A stretch of DNA of 64,000 nucleotides from assembly GCF_016429155.1 (NCBI RefSeq), contig NZ_JAELUC010000004.1:32225-96224 (forward strand). Reading direction: 5' to 3'. The position numbers and the translations under genes were made by a program. Positions 15,852 through 24,387 of this stretch are shown piece after piece (within the stretch, counting starts at the first letter, position 1; every line of letters begins with the position of its first letter). The notes below the pieces were generated by a model. That model was not told the origin of the DNA. It saw only the letters and a program-made list of their open reading frames with translations, and did no database searches. The DNA is from Pedobacter sp. ASV12. GTDB taxonomy: Bacteria > Bacteroidota > Bacteroidia > Sphingobacteriales > Sphingobacteriaceae.

Positions 15852-15877
15852 AGCGATGGGCTATCTCTGTACTGGAT

Positions 15878-17125
15878 TTATGCCCTTTGCAAGGTGAAAA
15901 TCGTGATTTCGGGCAAAATCCCTACGCGGCCAGGATAGCCCAAAAAACCATAGCCCACGTTTACATAAAGCTGTTGTTGCTTTTCGCGGTAAAGTCCGGC
16001 CCACTCCTTGTAAATGTACTGCACCGGGCTCCATTGAAACTCTTTAAGCCTTACGCCAAACTGCATGCCATGTGTGTGGCCACTAAACATGGCATCGATT
16101 TGCGGGTATTTTTCCAATACCTCGCCACGCCAATGCGAAGGATCGTGCGAAAGCAGCAGCTTAACCGGCAAATCGTCGGTGTTTTGCGTAGCCAGTTCCA
16201 TTTTGCCGTATTTCGGAAAACGGCCCATGCCCCAATTCTCGATGCCCAAAATGCCGATTTCTTCGCCACCAACTTTGAGCCGGCGATGTTCATTCATCAG
16301 TAAGTCGTAACCCATAATCTTATGGGTAGCAATCATATCCTGCAGGTTTTTGACCTTGGCTGGCGAAGTTCCCCTGCCAAAATAATAATCGCCGTAATCG
16401 TGGTTGCCCAAGGTAGAATAAACACCCAATGGGGCTTTGACCTTGGCAAAAATATCCTGATAATCTTTGACCTCGCTGGTGAGGTTGTTCACCAAATCGC
16501 CGGTGAAGAACACAAAATCGGGTTTTTCGGCCATCAGCATTTCTACGCCACCTTTTACCGCTGTTTTATTGTAAAAGCTGCCCGAATGGATATCTGAAAT
16601 CTGCGCCATGGTAATGCCATCAAACGCTTTGGGCAGGTTGGGCAATACCAAACGCACCCTTCTGATTTGGTAATCGTAGGCGCCCGAAATAATGCCCCAG
16701 CTCAACGAACTAAGCGGAACGGCGGCCGCCACCAATCCGGCTTTAACCAAAAATGCCGAACGGCTAATGGGTTCGCCGGCTATGGGCTCGGTTGCTTTAG
16801 CAGGTTCTCGTTTGTGCTTAAAAAGCTTGATGGCCAACCGCCTCAAATCGTCGATGAGCAAGAAAGGCAGCATAAACACTTTGGCGGTTGAAAGCAGGAA
16901 GAAGGCCACCAGTATAATGGCTCTGATGGTCAGGAACAAGTTGAGGTAAATGGCACAAAATACCCCAACAATCAGTACCAGGCTAAGGGCCCACCAAATG
17001 TAGGCGAAAATGCGCCTGGTTTTGGCCGACCATTTTTTAAAAACGTTTAGGATGGCGTAATAACAATAGAAATCAAGTGCCAAAACAACCAGACACAGGA
17101 TAGAAAGAAAGAGGCTACGACCCAT
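15878..17125 (-). CDS. membrane-anchored calcineurin-like metallophosphoesterase
   Basis: This is a 415-residue protein with about three N-terminal membrane helices (residues 1-90), a basic linker, another hydrophobic segment (~128-145) and a phosphoesterase domain carrying all metal-binding blocks: AQISDIHSGS (DxH), FFTGDLVNN (GD), STLGNHDYG (GNHD), LLLSHDPSHW and MFSGHTHGMQFG (GHTH). It resembles the YkuE/YaeI type of membrane-associated phosphoesterases, some of which act on UDP-glucosamine lipids; the substrate here is not known. It lies 23 bases downstream of the MoxR-like gene, probably same operon. Confidence 0.9.
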   Translation of the reverse strand: MGRSLFLSILCLVVLALDFYCYYAILNVFKKWSAKTRRIFAYIWWALSLVLIVGVFCAIYLNLFLTIRAIILVAFFLLSTAKVFMLPFLLIDDLRRLAIKLFKHKREPAKATEPIAGEPISRSAFLVKAGLVAAAVPLSSLSWGIISGAYDYQIRRVRLVLPNLPKAFDGITMAQISDIHSGSFYNKTAVKGGVEMLMAEKPDFVFFTGDLVNNLTSEVKDYQDIFAKVKAPLGVYSTLGNHDYGDYYFGRGTSPAKVKNLQDMIATHKIMGYDLLMNEHRRLKVGGEEIGILGIENWGMGRFPKYGKMELATQNTDDLPVKLLLSHDPSHWRGEVLEKYPQIDAMFSGHTHGMQFGVRLKEFQWSPVQYIYKEWAGLYREKQQQLYVNVGYGFLGYPGRVGILPEITIFTLQRA

Positions 17126-17148
17126 ATATAAAGCTTGAAGTGCTAAAA

Positions 17149-18633
17149 TTACCTAAAATCTTCTTCATCTTCATCGCTGAGGTCGGCATTGAACAAACTA
17201 TCGAACATATCGGCAAAGCCAAAACCACTATTCAGGTAGTTTTTGTTCAGCTGAGAAAATGCAGCCAGGCCATGCAACACAAATTCCATGAGCAGCAAGG
17301 TTTGGGTTTCGCTCAGTTTGGGATGGAACTGTTGCACCAGTTCGTGCAGTCCATCTACCTCCATCAAGGTTTTTTGATATTGTGCAAACGTAAGGTCGTC
17401 GGCTATATCAATGGTGTTGCCTTCGGTAAACCATTCGGTAATTTTGGTATAAGGATTGGCTGTTCTGCTCTTTTTGGCTCTTTCGGGATCAGGGAAATAA
17501 CGTGCAAACAAGTGCTTAATGGCTTTGCCGATCAGGGTATGGGCTACCTTGGCAGGGCCTTCGAGCTCGCCCTCGTAAACCAGTTCTATTTTTCCGGTTA
17601 TTGCCGGAATGATACCACTTAAATCAGACAGTCGGACAAAAGTGCTTGGTTCGCGGTTGATGAGCATCCTGCGTTCGGCATTGCTGATCAGGTTCTCGTA
17701 GGCCGATATGGTTAAACGCGCCGATACGCCCGATTTTTGGTCAATATATTCGCTTTTGCGCGCTTCGAAAGCAATTTGCTCTACCAGGTCTTTCACCAAT
17801 CCATCAGCTTCGATCAGGTTGCGTTGCTCGTCGGTAAGCCTGGCTTCCTGGAAGGTAATCTTTCTCGAAATCTCGATACTTTTTGGATAATGGGTCAGAA
17901 TTTGGCTTTCGATTCGGTCTTTTAACGGGGTAACAATACTGCCACGGTTGGTATAATCCTCCGGATTGGCTGTAAACACAAACTGTACATCTAAAGGTAA
18001 ACGGAGTTTAAAACCCCTGATCTGGATGTCTTTTTCCTGTAGCATGTTAAACAGCGCCACTTGGATCCTGGCCTGGAGGTCGGGCAGTTCGTTGATGACG
18101 AAAATGCTTCGGTGCGCCCTTGGAATTAGGCCAAAGTGGATTACCCTTTCGTCGTTGTAGGTTAATTTAAGTGTGGCGGCTTTGATGGGGTCAACATCGC
18201 CAATCAGATCGGCAACGGTTACATCGGGTGTGGCTAGCTTTTCGGTATAGCGCTCACTGCGGTGCTGCCATAAAATAGGGGTATCGTCGCCTTTTAGGGC
18301 AATTTCGTTTTTGGCATGCCAGGAAATAGGATTCAATGGATCGTCGAAAATCTCGCTTCCGGCTACATAGGGAATATACTCGTCGAGCAGGTTCACCATC
18401 AAACGCGCAATACGGGTTTTGGCCTGGCCGCGCAAACCCAGCAGCAAAATGTTGTGCCTAGAAAGAATGGCGGTCTGCAGTTCTGGAATTACGGTTTCGT
18501 CATAGCCCAAAATGCCTTCAAATCCAGCTTCTTTAAGCTGTAATTGTTTAATGAGGTTTTTCCTGAGCTCGTCTTTAACGCTGAGCGATTTATAGTTGGA
18601 GGCTTTGAGTTCGCCTAGGGTTTTTGCTTGCAT
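17149..18633 (-). CDS. MoxR/magnesium-chelatase-type AAA+ ATPase
   Basis: This is a 494-residue AAA+ ATPase. The start at 18633 (MQAKTLGELK) is preferred; the frame from 18660 runs into the intergenic hairpin region. The Walker A motif is GLRGQAKTRIARL. Walker B reads IFVINELPDLQ, with Asn-Glu instead of Asp-Glu as in the ChlI/BchI-like subgroup. FVFTANPEDYTNRG is sensor 1, and a helical lid follows. Such ATPases work with a von Willebrand factor A (VWA) protein to insert metals or remodel protein complexes. The VWA partner is directly upstream (18706-19797). The client is unknown. Confidence 0.88.
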   Translation of the reverse strand: MQAKTLGELKASNYKSLSVKDELRKNLIKQLQLKEAGFEGILGYDETVIPELQTAILSRHNILLLGLRGQAKTRIARLMVNLLDEYIPYVAGSEIFDDPLNPISWHAKNEIALKGDDTPILWQHRSERYTEKLATPDVTVADLIGDVDPIKAATLKLTYNDERVIHFGLIPRAHRSIFVINELPDLQARIQVALFNMLQEKDIQIRGFKLRLPLDVQFVFTANPEDYTNRGSIVTPLKDRIESQILTHYPKSIEISRKITFQEARLTDEQRNLIEADGLVKDLVEQIAFEARKSEYIDQKSGVSARLTISAYENLISNAERRMLINREPSTFVRLSDLSGIIPAITGKIELVYEGELEGPAKVAHTLIGKAIKHLFARYFPDPERAKKSRTANPYTKITEWFTEGNTIDIADDLTFAQYQKTLMEVDGLHELVQQFHPKLSETQTLLLMEFVLHGLAAFSQLNKNYLNSGFGFADMFDSLFNADLSDEDEEDFR

Positions 18634-18662
18634 GTTTAAGTGGGGTGCCCGAAGCCGCAAGT

Positions 18663-18691
18663 TGGAAGTCTGGTTTATCTCCGGACTTCCA
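18663..18691. other. hairpin between VWA and MoxR-like genes
   Basis: TGGAAGTCTGG pairs with CCGGACTTCCA (one G-T pair) around TTTATCT. There is no T tract on the minus strand, so it is not a clear terminator. It could tune expression of the second gene or protect mRNA. Confidence 0.4.
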
Positions 18692-18705
18692 GCTCAAACT
18701 TCTGA

Positions 18706-19797
18706 CTATTTTACGGTTTTTCTTCTGTTCTTTATGTAGTCTTCAAAAATGTATTCGCCAAGGCCCGTTAACGAGCTGTAAAAAGCCCGGCCACCGTTAA
18801 TTTGCGTAAACTGCCTTACAAACTGTTGGAGGTAAGGGTCTTGGGCAATCATGAAGGTGGTAATCGGGATGTTGAGCCGTTTGCATTGCGCGGCCATGTT
18901 CAGTGTTTTGCCGATTACTTTCCGGTCAAGGCCCATGCTGTTCTTGTAATAGCGGCCATTTTCCTTGAGGCAGGTTGGTTTGCCATCGGTAATCATAAAT
19001 ATCTGCTTGTTGTGCGTTTTACGTCTGCGCAACAGGTCTGTAGCCAATTCGAGGCCAGCCAGGGTATTGGTGTGGTAGGGCCCAACTTGCAGGTAAGGCA
19101 GGTCTTTGATGGTGATAGGCCAGGCATCGTTGCCAAAAACCACAATATCGAGCGTATCTTTTGGGTATTTGGTTTTGATGAGCTCGGCCAGGGCCATGGC
19201 GGTTTTTTTGGCTGGCGTAATGCGGTCTTCGCCATACAAAATCATCGAGTGCGAAATATCGATCATGAGTACGGTAGAGGTGAGGGTTTTGTAGTCTTTT
19301 TCCTCTACTTCCAAGTCGCGCTCGGTTAAGGTAAAGTTGCCAATGCCGTGGTTAACCTGTGCATTTTGGATAGAAGCGGTCATGTCTATCTGGTCGAGGC
19401 TGTCGCCGAAGGCATATTCTCGCCTGTCGGCATTTTTCTCTTCGCCAACCCCCGAAATGTTGCTGTTATGATTTCCTTTGCCCGCTTTTTTCAGTTTGCC
19501 AAAAATTTCTTCCAAGGCCGATTTACGGATGGTCTGCTCGGTTTTGGCAGTAATCTTTACTTCGCCGTTTTCTTCCTTCAGGTAGCCCTTTTCCTTCAAG
19601 TCGTCAATAAAATCGCCCATGGCGTAATCGTTATTGGTAAACTTGTATTTCTTGTCGAGCTCGTTCATCCAAGCCAATGCTTCGCCCGCATCGCCAGCCG
19701 TATAATTGAGCAATTCGGTAAAAAGCTTTAGCATTTCATCGAAACCGCCTTTGGGCAGGTCGTTAGGCCTGAATTTGGAAAACTGAAAACCTCTCAT
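18706..19797 (-). CDS. VWA domain protein paired with MoxR-like ATPase
   Basis: This is a 363-residue cytoplasmic protein. The N-terminal ~150 residues are helical and polar. The VWA domain follows with MIDISHSM (MIDAS DxSxS, ~residue 176), a second MIDAS region around LAGLELATDLL and MITDGKPT (~270). It ends in a basic tail (KNRRKTVK). Proteins like this are the metal-binding adaptor partners of MoxR/ChlI ATPases. It is first in a three-gene minus-strand unit: VWA, ATPase, phosphoesterase. Confidence 0.88.
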   Translation of the reverse strand: MRGFQFSKFRPNDLPKGGFDEMLKLFTELLNYTAGDAGEALAWMNELDKKYKFTNNDYAMGDFIDDLKEKGYLKEENGEVKITAKTEQTIRKSALEEIFGKLKKAGKGNHNSNISGVGEEKNADRREYAFGDSLDQIDMTASIQNAQVNHGIGNFTLTERDLEVEEKDYKTLTSTVLMIDISHSMILYGEDRITPAKKTAMALAELIKTKYPKDTLDIVVFGNDAWPITIKDLPYLQVGPYHTNTLAGLELATDLLRRRKTHNKQIFMITDGKPTCLKENGRYYKNSMGLDRKVIGKTLNMAAQCKRLNIPITTFMIAQDPYLQQFVRQFTQINGGRAFYSSLTGLGEYIFEDYIKNRRKTVK

Positions 19798-19888
19798 TCG
19801 AATTATATTAACGAAATATCGAAGTTAAAGGTTTGAACCAAGATTATTTTAAGCCTGATGTCATTTTTAGGGTCGCGCGGCAACCTAC

Positions 19889-20269
19889 TTACGTACTTCT
19901 TTTAAATGTAGGTTCTTTTTCGAAAAGCAGCACGAGCACAATGCCAATGGTGTAGGCCATCAGGTCGGTCCACGCAAAAGAATTGCCCATCACTACGTTG
20001 GCCAGATGCGAATTTTGTAGGCCCAGCCATTTTACGTATTGAAAATACTGCAGTATCTCGATCAGGTAGGCGAAAATCAATACGGCTATGGCCGTTGGAA
20101 GTACAGGAACGGGGAGAAAGCTTTTGACCGCATAGTACAGCAAAATAACGACGAGTACATCGCCAATGTAGGGCCTGATGATGGCATCGTGGATGTAAAG
20201 TGCAATGAATACTTCGATCAAAAAGATTAAAATGGCCAGTAGAAAGTACTTGAGGTTAAAGCGGAACAT
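19889..20269 (-). CDS. DUF2809 family membrane protein
   Basis: This is a 126-residue protein with about four membrane helices: FLLAILIFLIEVFIALYI, then VLVVILLYYAVKSFL, LPTAIAVLIFAYLIEILQYF and DLMAYTIGIVLVLLFE. The sequence IRPYIGDVLVV and the later NSFAWTDLMAYTIG are characteristic of DUF2809, and the length fits. Its function is unknown. It stands alone between the VWA gene and the divergent NTF2-like gene. Confidence 0.85.
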   Translation of the reverse strand: MFRFNLKYFLLAILIFLIEVFIALYIHDAIIRPYIGDVLVVILLYYAVKSFLPVPVLPTAIAVLIFAYLIEILQYFQYVKWLGLQNSHLANVVMGNSFAWTDLMAYTIGIVLVLLFEKEPTFKRST

Positions 20270-20352
20270 CAGAGTTGAGATTGATAATTTAGCAGTCCGG
20301 CGATGTTTGTCACGTTAGACTTCAAAATGATGCACAAATGTTGAACCAGTTT

Positions 20353-20381
20353 TTGGCCAAGCGAAAATAATCTTATCTTCA
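20353..20381 (+). promoter_or_regulatory. possible promoter of the NTF2-like gene
   Basis: TTG at 20353-20355 (within TTTTGG), then 18 bases, then TATCTTCA at 20374-20381, a partial match to TAnnTTTG. The start codon is 21 bases further. Confidence 0.35.
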
Positions 20382-20401
20382 AAACAAATTAGACCTGAAA
20401 A

Positions 20402-20833
20402 ATGATGAAGAAAATAGCTATGTTTTGCTTAGGGTGTATGTTGGCCACGGGCGTGTTTGCCCAAAGCAAAGCTGATAGGCAAGCCATTTTGGATGTGCTC
20501 GAAAAACAGCGCGGTGCCTGGAACAAAGGCGATGTGGAAGCCTACATGCAGGGCTATTGGAAAAACGACAGCCTGCTTTTTGTAGGCAAAAGCGGACCAA
20601 CTTATGGCTGGCAACAAACGTTGGACAATTATAAAAGGGGCTATCCCGATAAATCGGCCATGGGCTTTTTGACTTTCGGTATCAAAAAAGTAGATTTTTT
20701 GGCGAAGGATAGGGCTTTTGTACTGGGAAGCTGGAACCTAAAGCGCGAAAAGGACGAACCCAAAGGTTATTTTACGCTGTTGCTACGTAAAATAAACGGC
20801 CAGTGGAAAGTGGTAGTTGATCATAGCAGCTAA
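20402..20833 (+). CDS. secreted NTF2-like (DUF4440/SnoaL-type) protein
   Basis: This is a 143-residue exported protein with a signal peptide ending GVFAQ (a second Met at residue 2 is an alternative start). The mature part has the NTF2-like cone-fold pattern: AILDVLEKQRGAWNKGDVEAYM, GPTYGWQQTLDNYKRGYP and LLLRKINGQWKVVVDHSS. The C-terminal block is the usual DUF4440 ending. Members include small-molecule-binding proteins and isomerases; no catalytic residue can be assigned here, so the function is unknown. The gene is monocistronic. Confidence 0.85.
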   Translation: MMKKIAMFCLGCMLATGVFAQSKADRQAILDVLEKQRGAWNKGDVEAYMQGYWKNDSLLFVGKSGPTYGWQQTLDNYKRGYPDKSAMGFLTFGIKKVDFLAKDRAFVLGSWNLKREKDEPKGYFTLLLRKINGQWKVVVDHSS

Positions 20834-20929
20834 TCGAAAACATAGCGGAAGTTGAGCTACAAAAAGTGCAAGATTCTGCACGGAACAGTTTGTAGTTTGC
20901 AATAGGCCATTGTGCTAAATTTTTAAAAT

Positions 20930-21544
20930 TTACTCGTCAAGTTTAAACTGTTTGTAATAATAGTCCTTGTCGGCGTCGGTGATTTGGCGGATAACTTTGC
21001 AGGGATTGCCGGCGGCCAATACATTGTCAGGAATATCCTTGGTAACTACACTGCCCGAACCAATTACGGTATTGCTGCCAATTTTTACCCCGGCATTGAT
21101 CACTACATTGCCTCCAATCCAAACGCTGTCGCCTATGCTAATTGGCTGAGCCCATTCAAACTCCTGGTTGCGCAAATGTGGATGGATGGGATGGCCAGCG
21201 GTATACATGGCAACGTTGGGTGCAATAAAAACATTATTGCCGATGCTTACCTTGGCGCAATCGAGGATAACGAGATTGAAATTGGCATAAAAGTTATCGC
21301 CTATTTCGATGTTGTAGCCATAGTCGCACCTGAATGGCGGTTCTACATAAAACATTTTTTCTGTTTTGCCAAAAAGTCTTCGTAACAGCTCCTTGCGTTG
21401 CTTGATGAATTTTGGGGCTAGGTTATTGAATTCAAAAACGATTTCGCGGGCCTTTAATCTTTCTTTGGCTAGGGTAGCATCCCCGGCTTGGTAGGCTTTG
21501 CCTGCTAGCATTTTTTCTTTTTCGCTTAATGGAGTTTGTTGCAT
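20930..21544 (-). CDS. sugar O-acetyltransferase (maltose/galactoside acetyltransferase type)
   Basis: This is a 204-residue protein. An N-terminal helical Mac domain (EKMLAGKAYQAGDATLAKERL) is followed by a left-handed beta-helix of hexapeptide repeats (IEIGDNFYANFNL, VSIGNNVFIAPNV, ISIGDSVWIGGNVVI, VKIGSNTVIGSGSVV). TAGHPI carries the catalytic His (~residue 119), and the C-terminal GNPCKVIR is typical of the family. It transfers acetyl groups from acetyl-CoA to sugars; the exact sugar is not known. It stands alone in its direction, after a repeat-rich gap. Confidence 0.92.
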   Translation of the reverse strand: MQQTPLSEKEKMLAGKAYQAGDATLAKERLKAREIVFEFNNLAPKFIKQRKELLRRLFGKTEKMFYVEPPFRCDYGYNIEIGDNFYANFNLVILDCAKVSIGNNVFIAPNVAMYTAGHPIHPHLRNQEFEWAQPISIGDSVWIGGNVVINAGVKIGSNTVIGSGSVVTKDIPDNVLAAGNPCKVIRQITDADKDYYYKQFKLDE

Positions 21545-21774
21545 GTTTTGTTTGGTTTAACTACCTGAGGCTTTCTAAGGTTTTTAATGAACTGTTTTTA
21601 CAGCCTCAGGCACCTAAGGTAGCCTAAGTGCTTTGGTGATGTTGCTAGGGTTGTCTAAGGTTTCTAAGGCGGTATAAATTAACTGTTTTTGTCGTGTGAG
21701 GCACCTAAGAAAGGCTAAGTAAGAAAGTTAGGTTTTGCTGCCATTATTGCCAAGGCTAAAAATAGTTTCATAAA
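21545..21774. repeat. gene-free stretch with a ~60-bp imperfect direct repeat and an inverted repeat
   Basis: Two related copies, 21571-21629 and 21660-21720, share TTTCTAAGG, TTAACTGTTTTT/GAACTGTTTTT, GAGGCACCTAAG/CAGGCACCTAAG and CTAAGT in the same order, spaced about 89 bases apart. Within the first part, CCTGAGGCT (21564-21572) and AGCCTCAGG (21602-21610) form a perfect 9-bp inverted repeat. The words CTAAGG and CCTAAG recur throughout. No ORF is supported. The gap between the acetyltransferase and cupin genes is 320 bases in total. Confidence 0.65.
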
Positions 21775-21805
21775 AAACGGGACTTCATTGCTGAGAGTCC
21801 CGTTT
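21775..21805 (-). terminator. intrinsic terminator for the cupin-like gene
   Basis: AAACGGGACT and AGTCCCGTTT form a perfect 10-bp stem. Read on the minus strand the stem is followed by a run of T, so it ends the transcript of the cupin-like gene. Confidence 0.88.
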
Positions 21806-21864
21806 GGTATTTTTGAGAAGCCACAGGTTAGCGCTTTTTAAGCTCTTTCTGTTGGCACAATTCA

Positions 21865-22743
21865 TTAAGGCCTGTTTTTGGCCAAAGCTCTTTCGGCTAC
21901 TTTAACGGCTCTTTTTTCTCTCCAGTTGGCGTACTTTTCTTTAAATGCCATCTTTATCAGGCTGTCTACTGCGCCATGTCTGAACAAGCTCCAAACGCTG
22001 GCTACTTTTCTGCTGATCGATTGATCCCATGCCCTTAAGCTTAAGGAGAATGAACCGTCAACATATTTCATCCAATGCCACATGCCGGTAGGCATAAACA
22101 AGGTATCGCCGTGCTCTAAAAATACTTCGTAGCCTTCAACGCCATTCAGCGCAGGGAATTTTTCGAAATCAGGGTTGTCTACCTTGTAGTCTTCTAAGGC
22201 ATAGGTTGCATTAGGCAGGCAATACAAGCGGTCTTTCCATTTGTAATCAAATAAAATAATGTGCTTGCGACCTCCAAAGTGCGTATGGAAAATATGAGGC
22301 AAATCGATATCGTAATGCAGGAAGGTTACCGAGTTAGAGCCACCAAAAAACATGGCTGGCATGCTTTCGATAAATCCGCCCATCAGCTCTTTCGGAATTT
22401 TTACATCGTTGATCAGGCTGGGCACTTTTTTAAAGAGGTTGAAAAAGAAAATCCTCAGCTCTGTAGGCTCGCGCTTGATCAGGTCTAGGTAGTCGCCAAA
22501 TTTCATGTGCGCCGTTGCGGCATTGATCGGTTTTGCCGGGTCTGCCTTCGAGTTGTCGTAAAGAGGCACCTCTAGGTCTCCAGCAATTTCCTTTAAATAT
22601 TCTGTTGTCCACTTTTCGCGGGCAGGCCAGTCTTTGGTTAATCCTTTGATGACCAATGGGCGTTTGGCATCAAGGTAGTTTTTCTTGAAGTCTTCTCTGC
22701 TGATGGTTTCAACGGTATCAACCGGTTTTAAGATAAAGCTCAT
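21865..22743 (-). CDS. cupin-like (JmjC-type) Fe(II)/2-oxoglutarate oxygenase
   Basis: This is a 292-residue cytoplasmic protein of the cupin_8/JmjC type. The metal-binding triad is visible: HYDID (His ~143, Asp ~145) and the distal His in PTGMWHWMKY (~223). The N-terminal RPLVIKGLTKDWPAREKW is the usual start of this domain. GGRKHIILFDY supplies the Lys expected to bind 2-oxoglutarate. Enzymes of this group hydroxylate proteins or small molecules; the substrate is unknown. The gene is monocistronic with a strong terminator. Confidence 0.88.
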   Translation of the reverse strand: MSFILKPVDTVETISREDFKKNYLDAKRPLVIKGLTKDWPAREKWTTEYLKEIAGDLEVPLYDNSKADPAKPINAATAHMKFGDYLDLIKREPTELRIFFFNLFKKVPSLINDVKIPKELMGGFIESMPAMFFGGSNSVTFLHYDIDLPHIFHTHFGGRKHIILFDYKWKDRLYCLPNATYALEDYKVDNPDFEKFPALNGVEGYEVFLEHGDTLFMPTGMWHWMKYVDGSFSLSLRAWDQSISRKVASVWSLFRHGAVDSLIKMAFKEKYANWREKRAVKVAERALAKNRP

Positions 22744-22888
22744 AATGTGGCAAAATTAGTGCAGAAGAGGGCGTTGCCACTCTTCCAAACACAAAAATGT
22801 GAATTAAAATCGAAAAGTATATGCTTTGTACATAAAATGTTAACACTATGATAATATAATGATTTTTGCTCAAGCCTGTGCCACAAAA

Positions 22889-22916
22889 AAAGCGCTACGA
22901 ATTTTCGTAGCGCTTT
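22889..22916 (-). terminator. intrinsic terminator for the fasciclin gene
   Basis: AAAGCGCTACGAA pairs with TTCGTAGCGCTTT (13 bp, two-base loop), with T-rich sequence following on the minus strand. Confidence 0.9.
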
Positions 22917-22938
22917 GGTTTTTGCATTAAGATTTTAC

Positions 22939-23490
22939 CTATTTAGGCATTAAAACGGTATCGATTACATGGATTACCCCATTTTTCTGAAATACATCCT
23001 TGATCGTTACTTTGGCCATGCCGCCTTTTTCGTCTTTAAGCATCAGATTTTTGCCTTCCATCCATGCCCATAGTTTGCCACCCTCTACGGTAGTAAGTTC
23101 GGCTTTGCCTCCGCCTGCTTTAATGGCTGCCGCAATTTCTTTGCTACCCATTTTTCCGGCAACTACGTGGTAGGTTAGGATTTTGGTTAAAGTGGCTTTG
23201 TTTTCTGGTTTTACCAAGTTGCCTACGGTGCCTTTAGGCAATTTGTCAAAGGCCTCGTTGGTTGGTGCAAATACGGTAAACGGACCAGCGCTTTTTAGGG
23301 TTTCTACCAAGCCGGCTGCTTTAACGGCTGCCACCAAGGTAGTATGGTCTTTAGAGTTCACTGCGTTATCTACAATGTCTTTGGTTGGATACATGGCCGC
23401 ACCGCCAACCATCGGATTTTTTTGGGCCTGAGCCTGAGTAGAGAATGCCATAGCTACTACGACAACTGCAAATAGGAATATTCTTTTCAT
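22939..23490 (-). CDS. secreted fasciclin-domain protein
   Basis: This is a 183-residue exported protein. The start at 23490 gives a standard signal peptide (MKRIFLFAVVVVAMAFSTQAQAQ); the frame from 23526 adds only leader sequence. The mature part is a single FAS1 domain with the H1 box GPFTVFAPTNEAFDKLP and the H2 region LTYHVVAGK, ending in NGVIHVIDTVLMP. FAS1 domains mediate adhesion or matrix contacts. Length is typical of single-domain bacterial fasciclins. It is monocistronic. Confidence 0.93.
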   Translation of the reverse strand: MKRIFLFAVVVVAMAFSTQAQAQKNPMVGGAAMYPTKDIVDNAVNSKDHTTLVAAVKAAGLVETLKSAGPFTVFAPTNEAFDKLPKGTVGNLVKPENKATLTKILTYHVVAGKMGSKEIAAAIKAGGGKAELTTVEGGKLWAWMEGKNLMLKDEKGGMAKVTIKDVFQKNGVIHVIDTVLMPK

Positions 23491-23601
23491 GTTTTTATGT
23501 TGATTTTGAAAAGAGATACGCAACACGGGAATGCCTGGATTTTTACGAGTTGAAAATAATTTTCAAATAACTGTAAATCAGTTGATTGAATTTTAAATCT
23601 G

Positions 23602-24387
23602 TCAAGTAACTTTGGTTTTGCGAATGATTTTGGAGAAGAGCCTTGGCAAAAAACGTTTAAGCAGCACCCCTTTCGTTTCCTTGCCACCTATATAAACTTC
23701 TTCCTTTTTTTGCGCGATGGCCTTAATGATGGCTTGGGCACAAACCTCGGGCGCCATGCCGTTTTCTTGCGCACTGTCCATGGTGCCTTGGGCTGAGCCG
23801 TTGGCTGTAAGCGCGTTGATGGTTACTCGGGTTCTGATAAATCCGGGACAGGCCAAAAGCACCTGAATATTCGGGTTGTCTATTTCAATGCGCAAGGAAT
23901 CGAAATAGCCGTGCAAGGCGTGCTTTGAAGCCGAATAGGCCGATCGGAAACGGGTGCCGAACTTGCCCACCAAGCTGCTCACGCATACAAGGCTGCCGCT
24001 GCCATGGGCCAGCATTTGTGGCAATACGGCCTTGCTTAAAATTACGGTTCCCCAAAAATTAACGTTCATGAGGCGCTGTTCGGTGGCCAGGTCTGTTTCG
24101 AGCGCTAATGCCCGCTGACTAATGCCTCCGCTGTTGATGAGGATGTCTATTTTTCCGAAAACGCGTAAGGCTTCGGTCGCTTTTTGAGGTAACGAGGCAA
24201 TATCTTCGAGGTCGAGGGGCAAAACATGTACATCTATCGGGCTCTTGCAGTTCGATTTTACCCGGTACAGCTCATCCCGGTTTCTCGATGAAATGATGAG
24301 CTTGGCGCCCAAAGCGTTAAAGGCGTAAACCAACGCTTCGCCAATGCCTGATGAAGCGCCCGTAATCCAGACTATTTTATTTTTCAT
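23602..24387 (-). CDS. short-chain dehydrogenase/reductase (SDR)
   Basis: This is a 261-residue NAD(P)-dependent oxidoreductase. The cofactor motif WITGASSGIGEAL is at residues 7-19, the structural INSGGIS replaces the common NNAG, and the catalytic YSASKHAL lies near residue 152 with an upstream Ser (VCVSSLVGK). GFIRTRV follows as usual. It overlaps the sterol-desaturase-like gene by 11 bases, so the two are co-translated and likely act on the same, probably lipid, substrate. Confidence 0.9.
   Translation of the reverse strand: MKNKIVWITGASSGIGEALVYAFNALGAKLIISSRNRDELYRVKSNCKSPIDVHVLPLDLEDIASLPQKATEALRVFGKIDILINSGGISQRALALETDLATEQRLMNVNFWGTVILSKAVLPQMLAHGSGSLVCVSSLVGKFGTRFRSAYSASKHALHGYFDSLRIEIDNPNIQVLLACPGFIRTRVTINALTANGSAQGTMDSAQENGMAPEVCAQAIIKAIAQKKEEVYIGGKETKGVLLKRFLPRLFSKIIRKTKVT

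Noticed and set aside
21545..21774. CRISPR array
   Set aside because: Only two imperfect copies, no regular spacers, no cas genes nearby.
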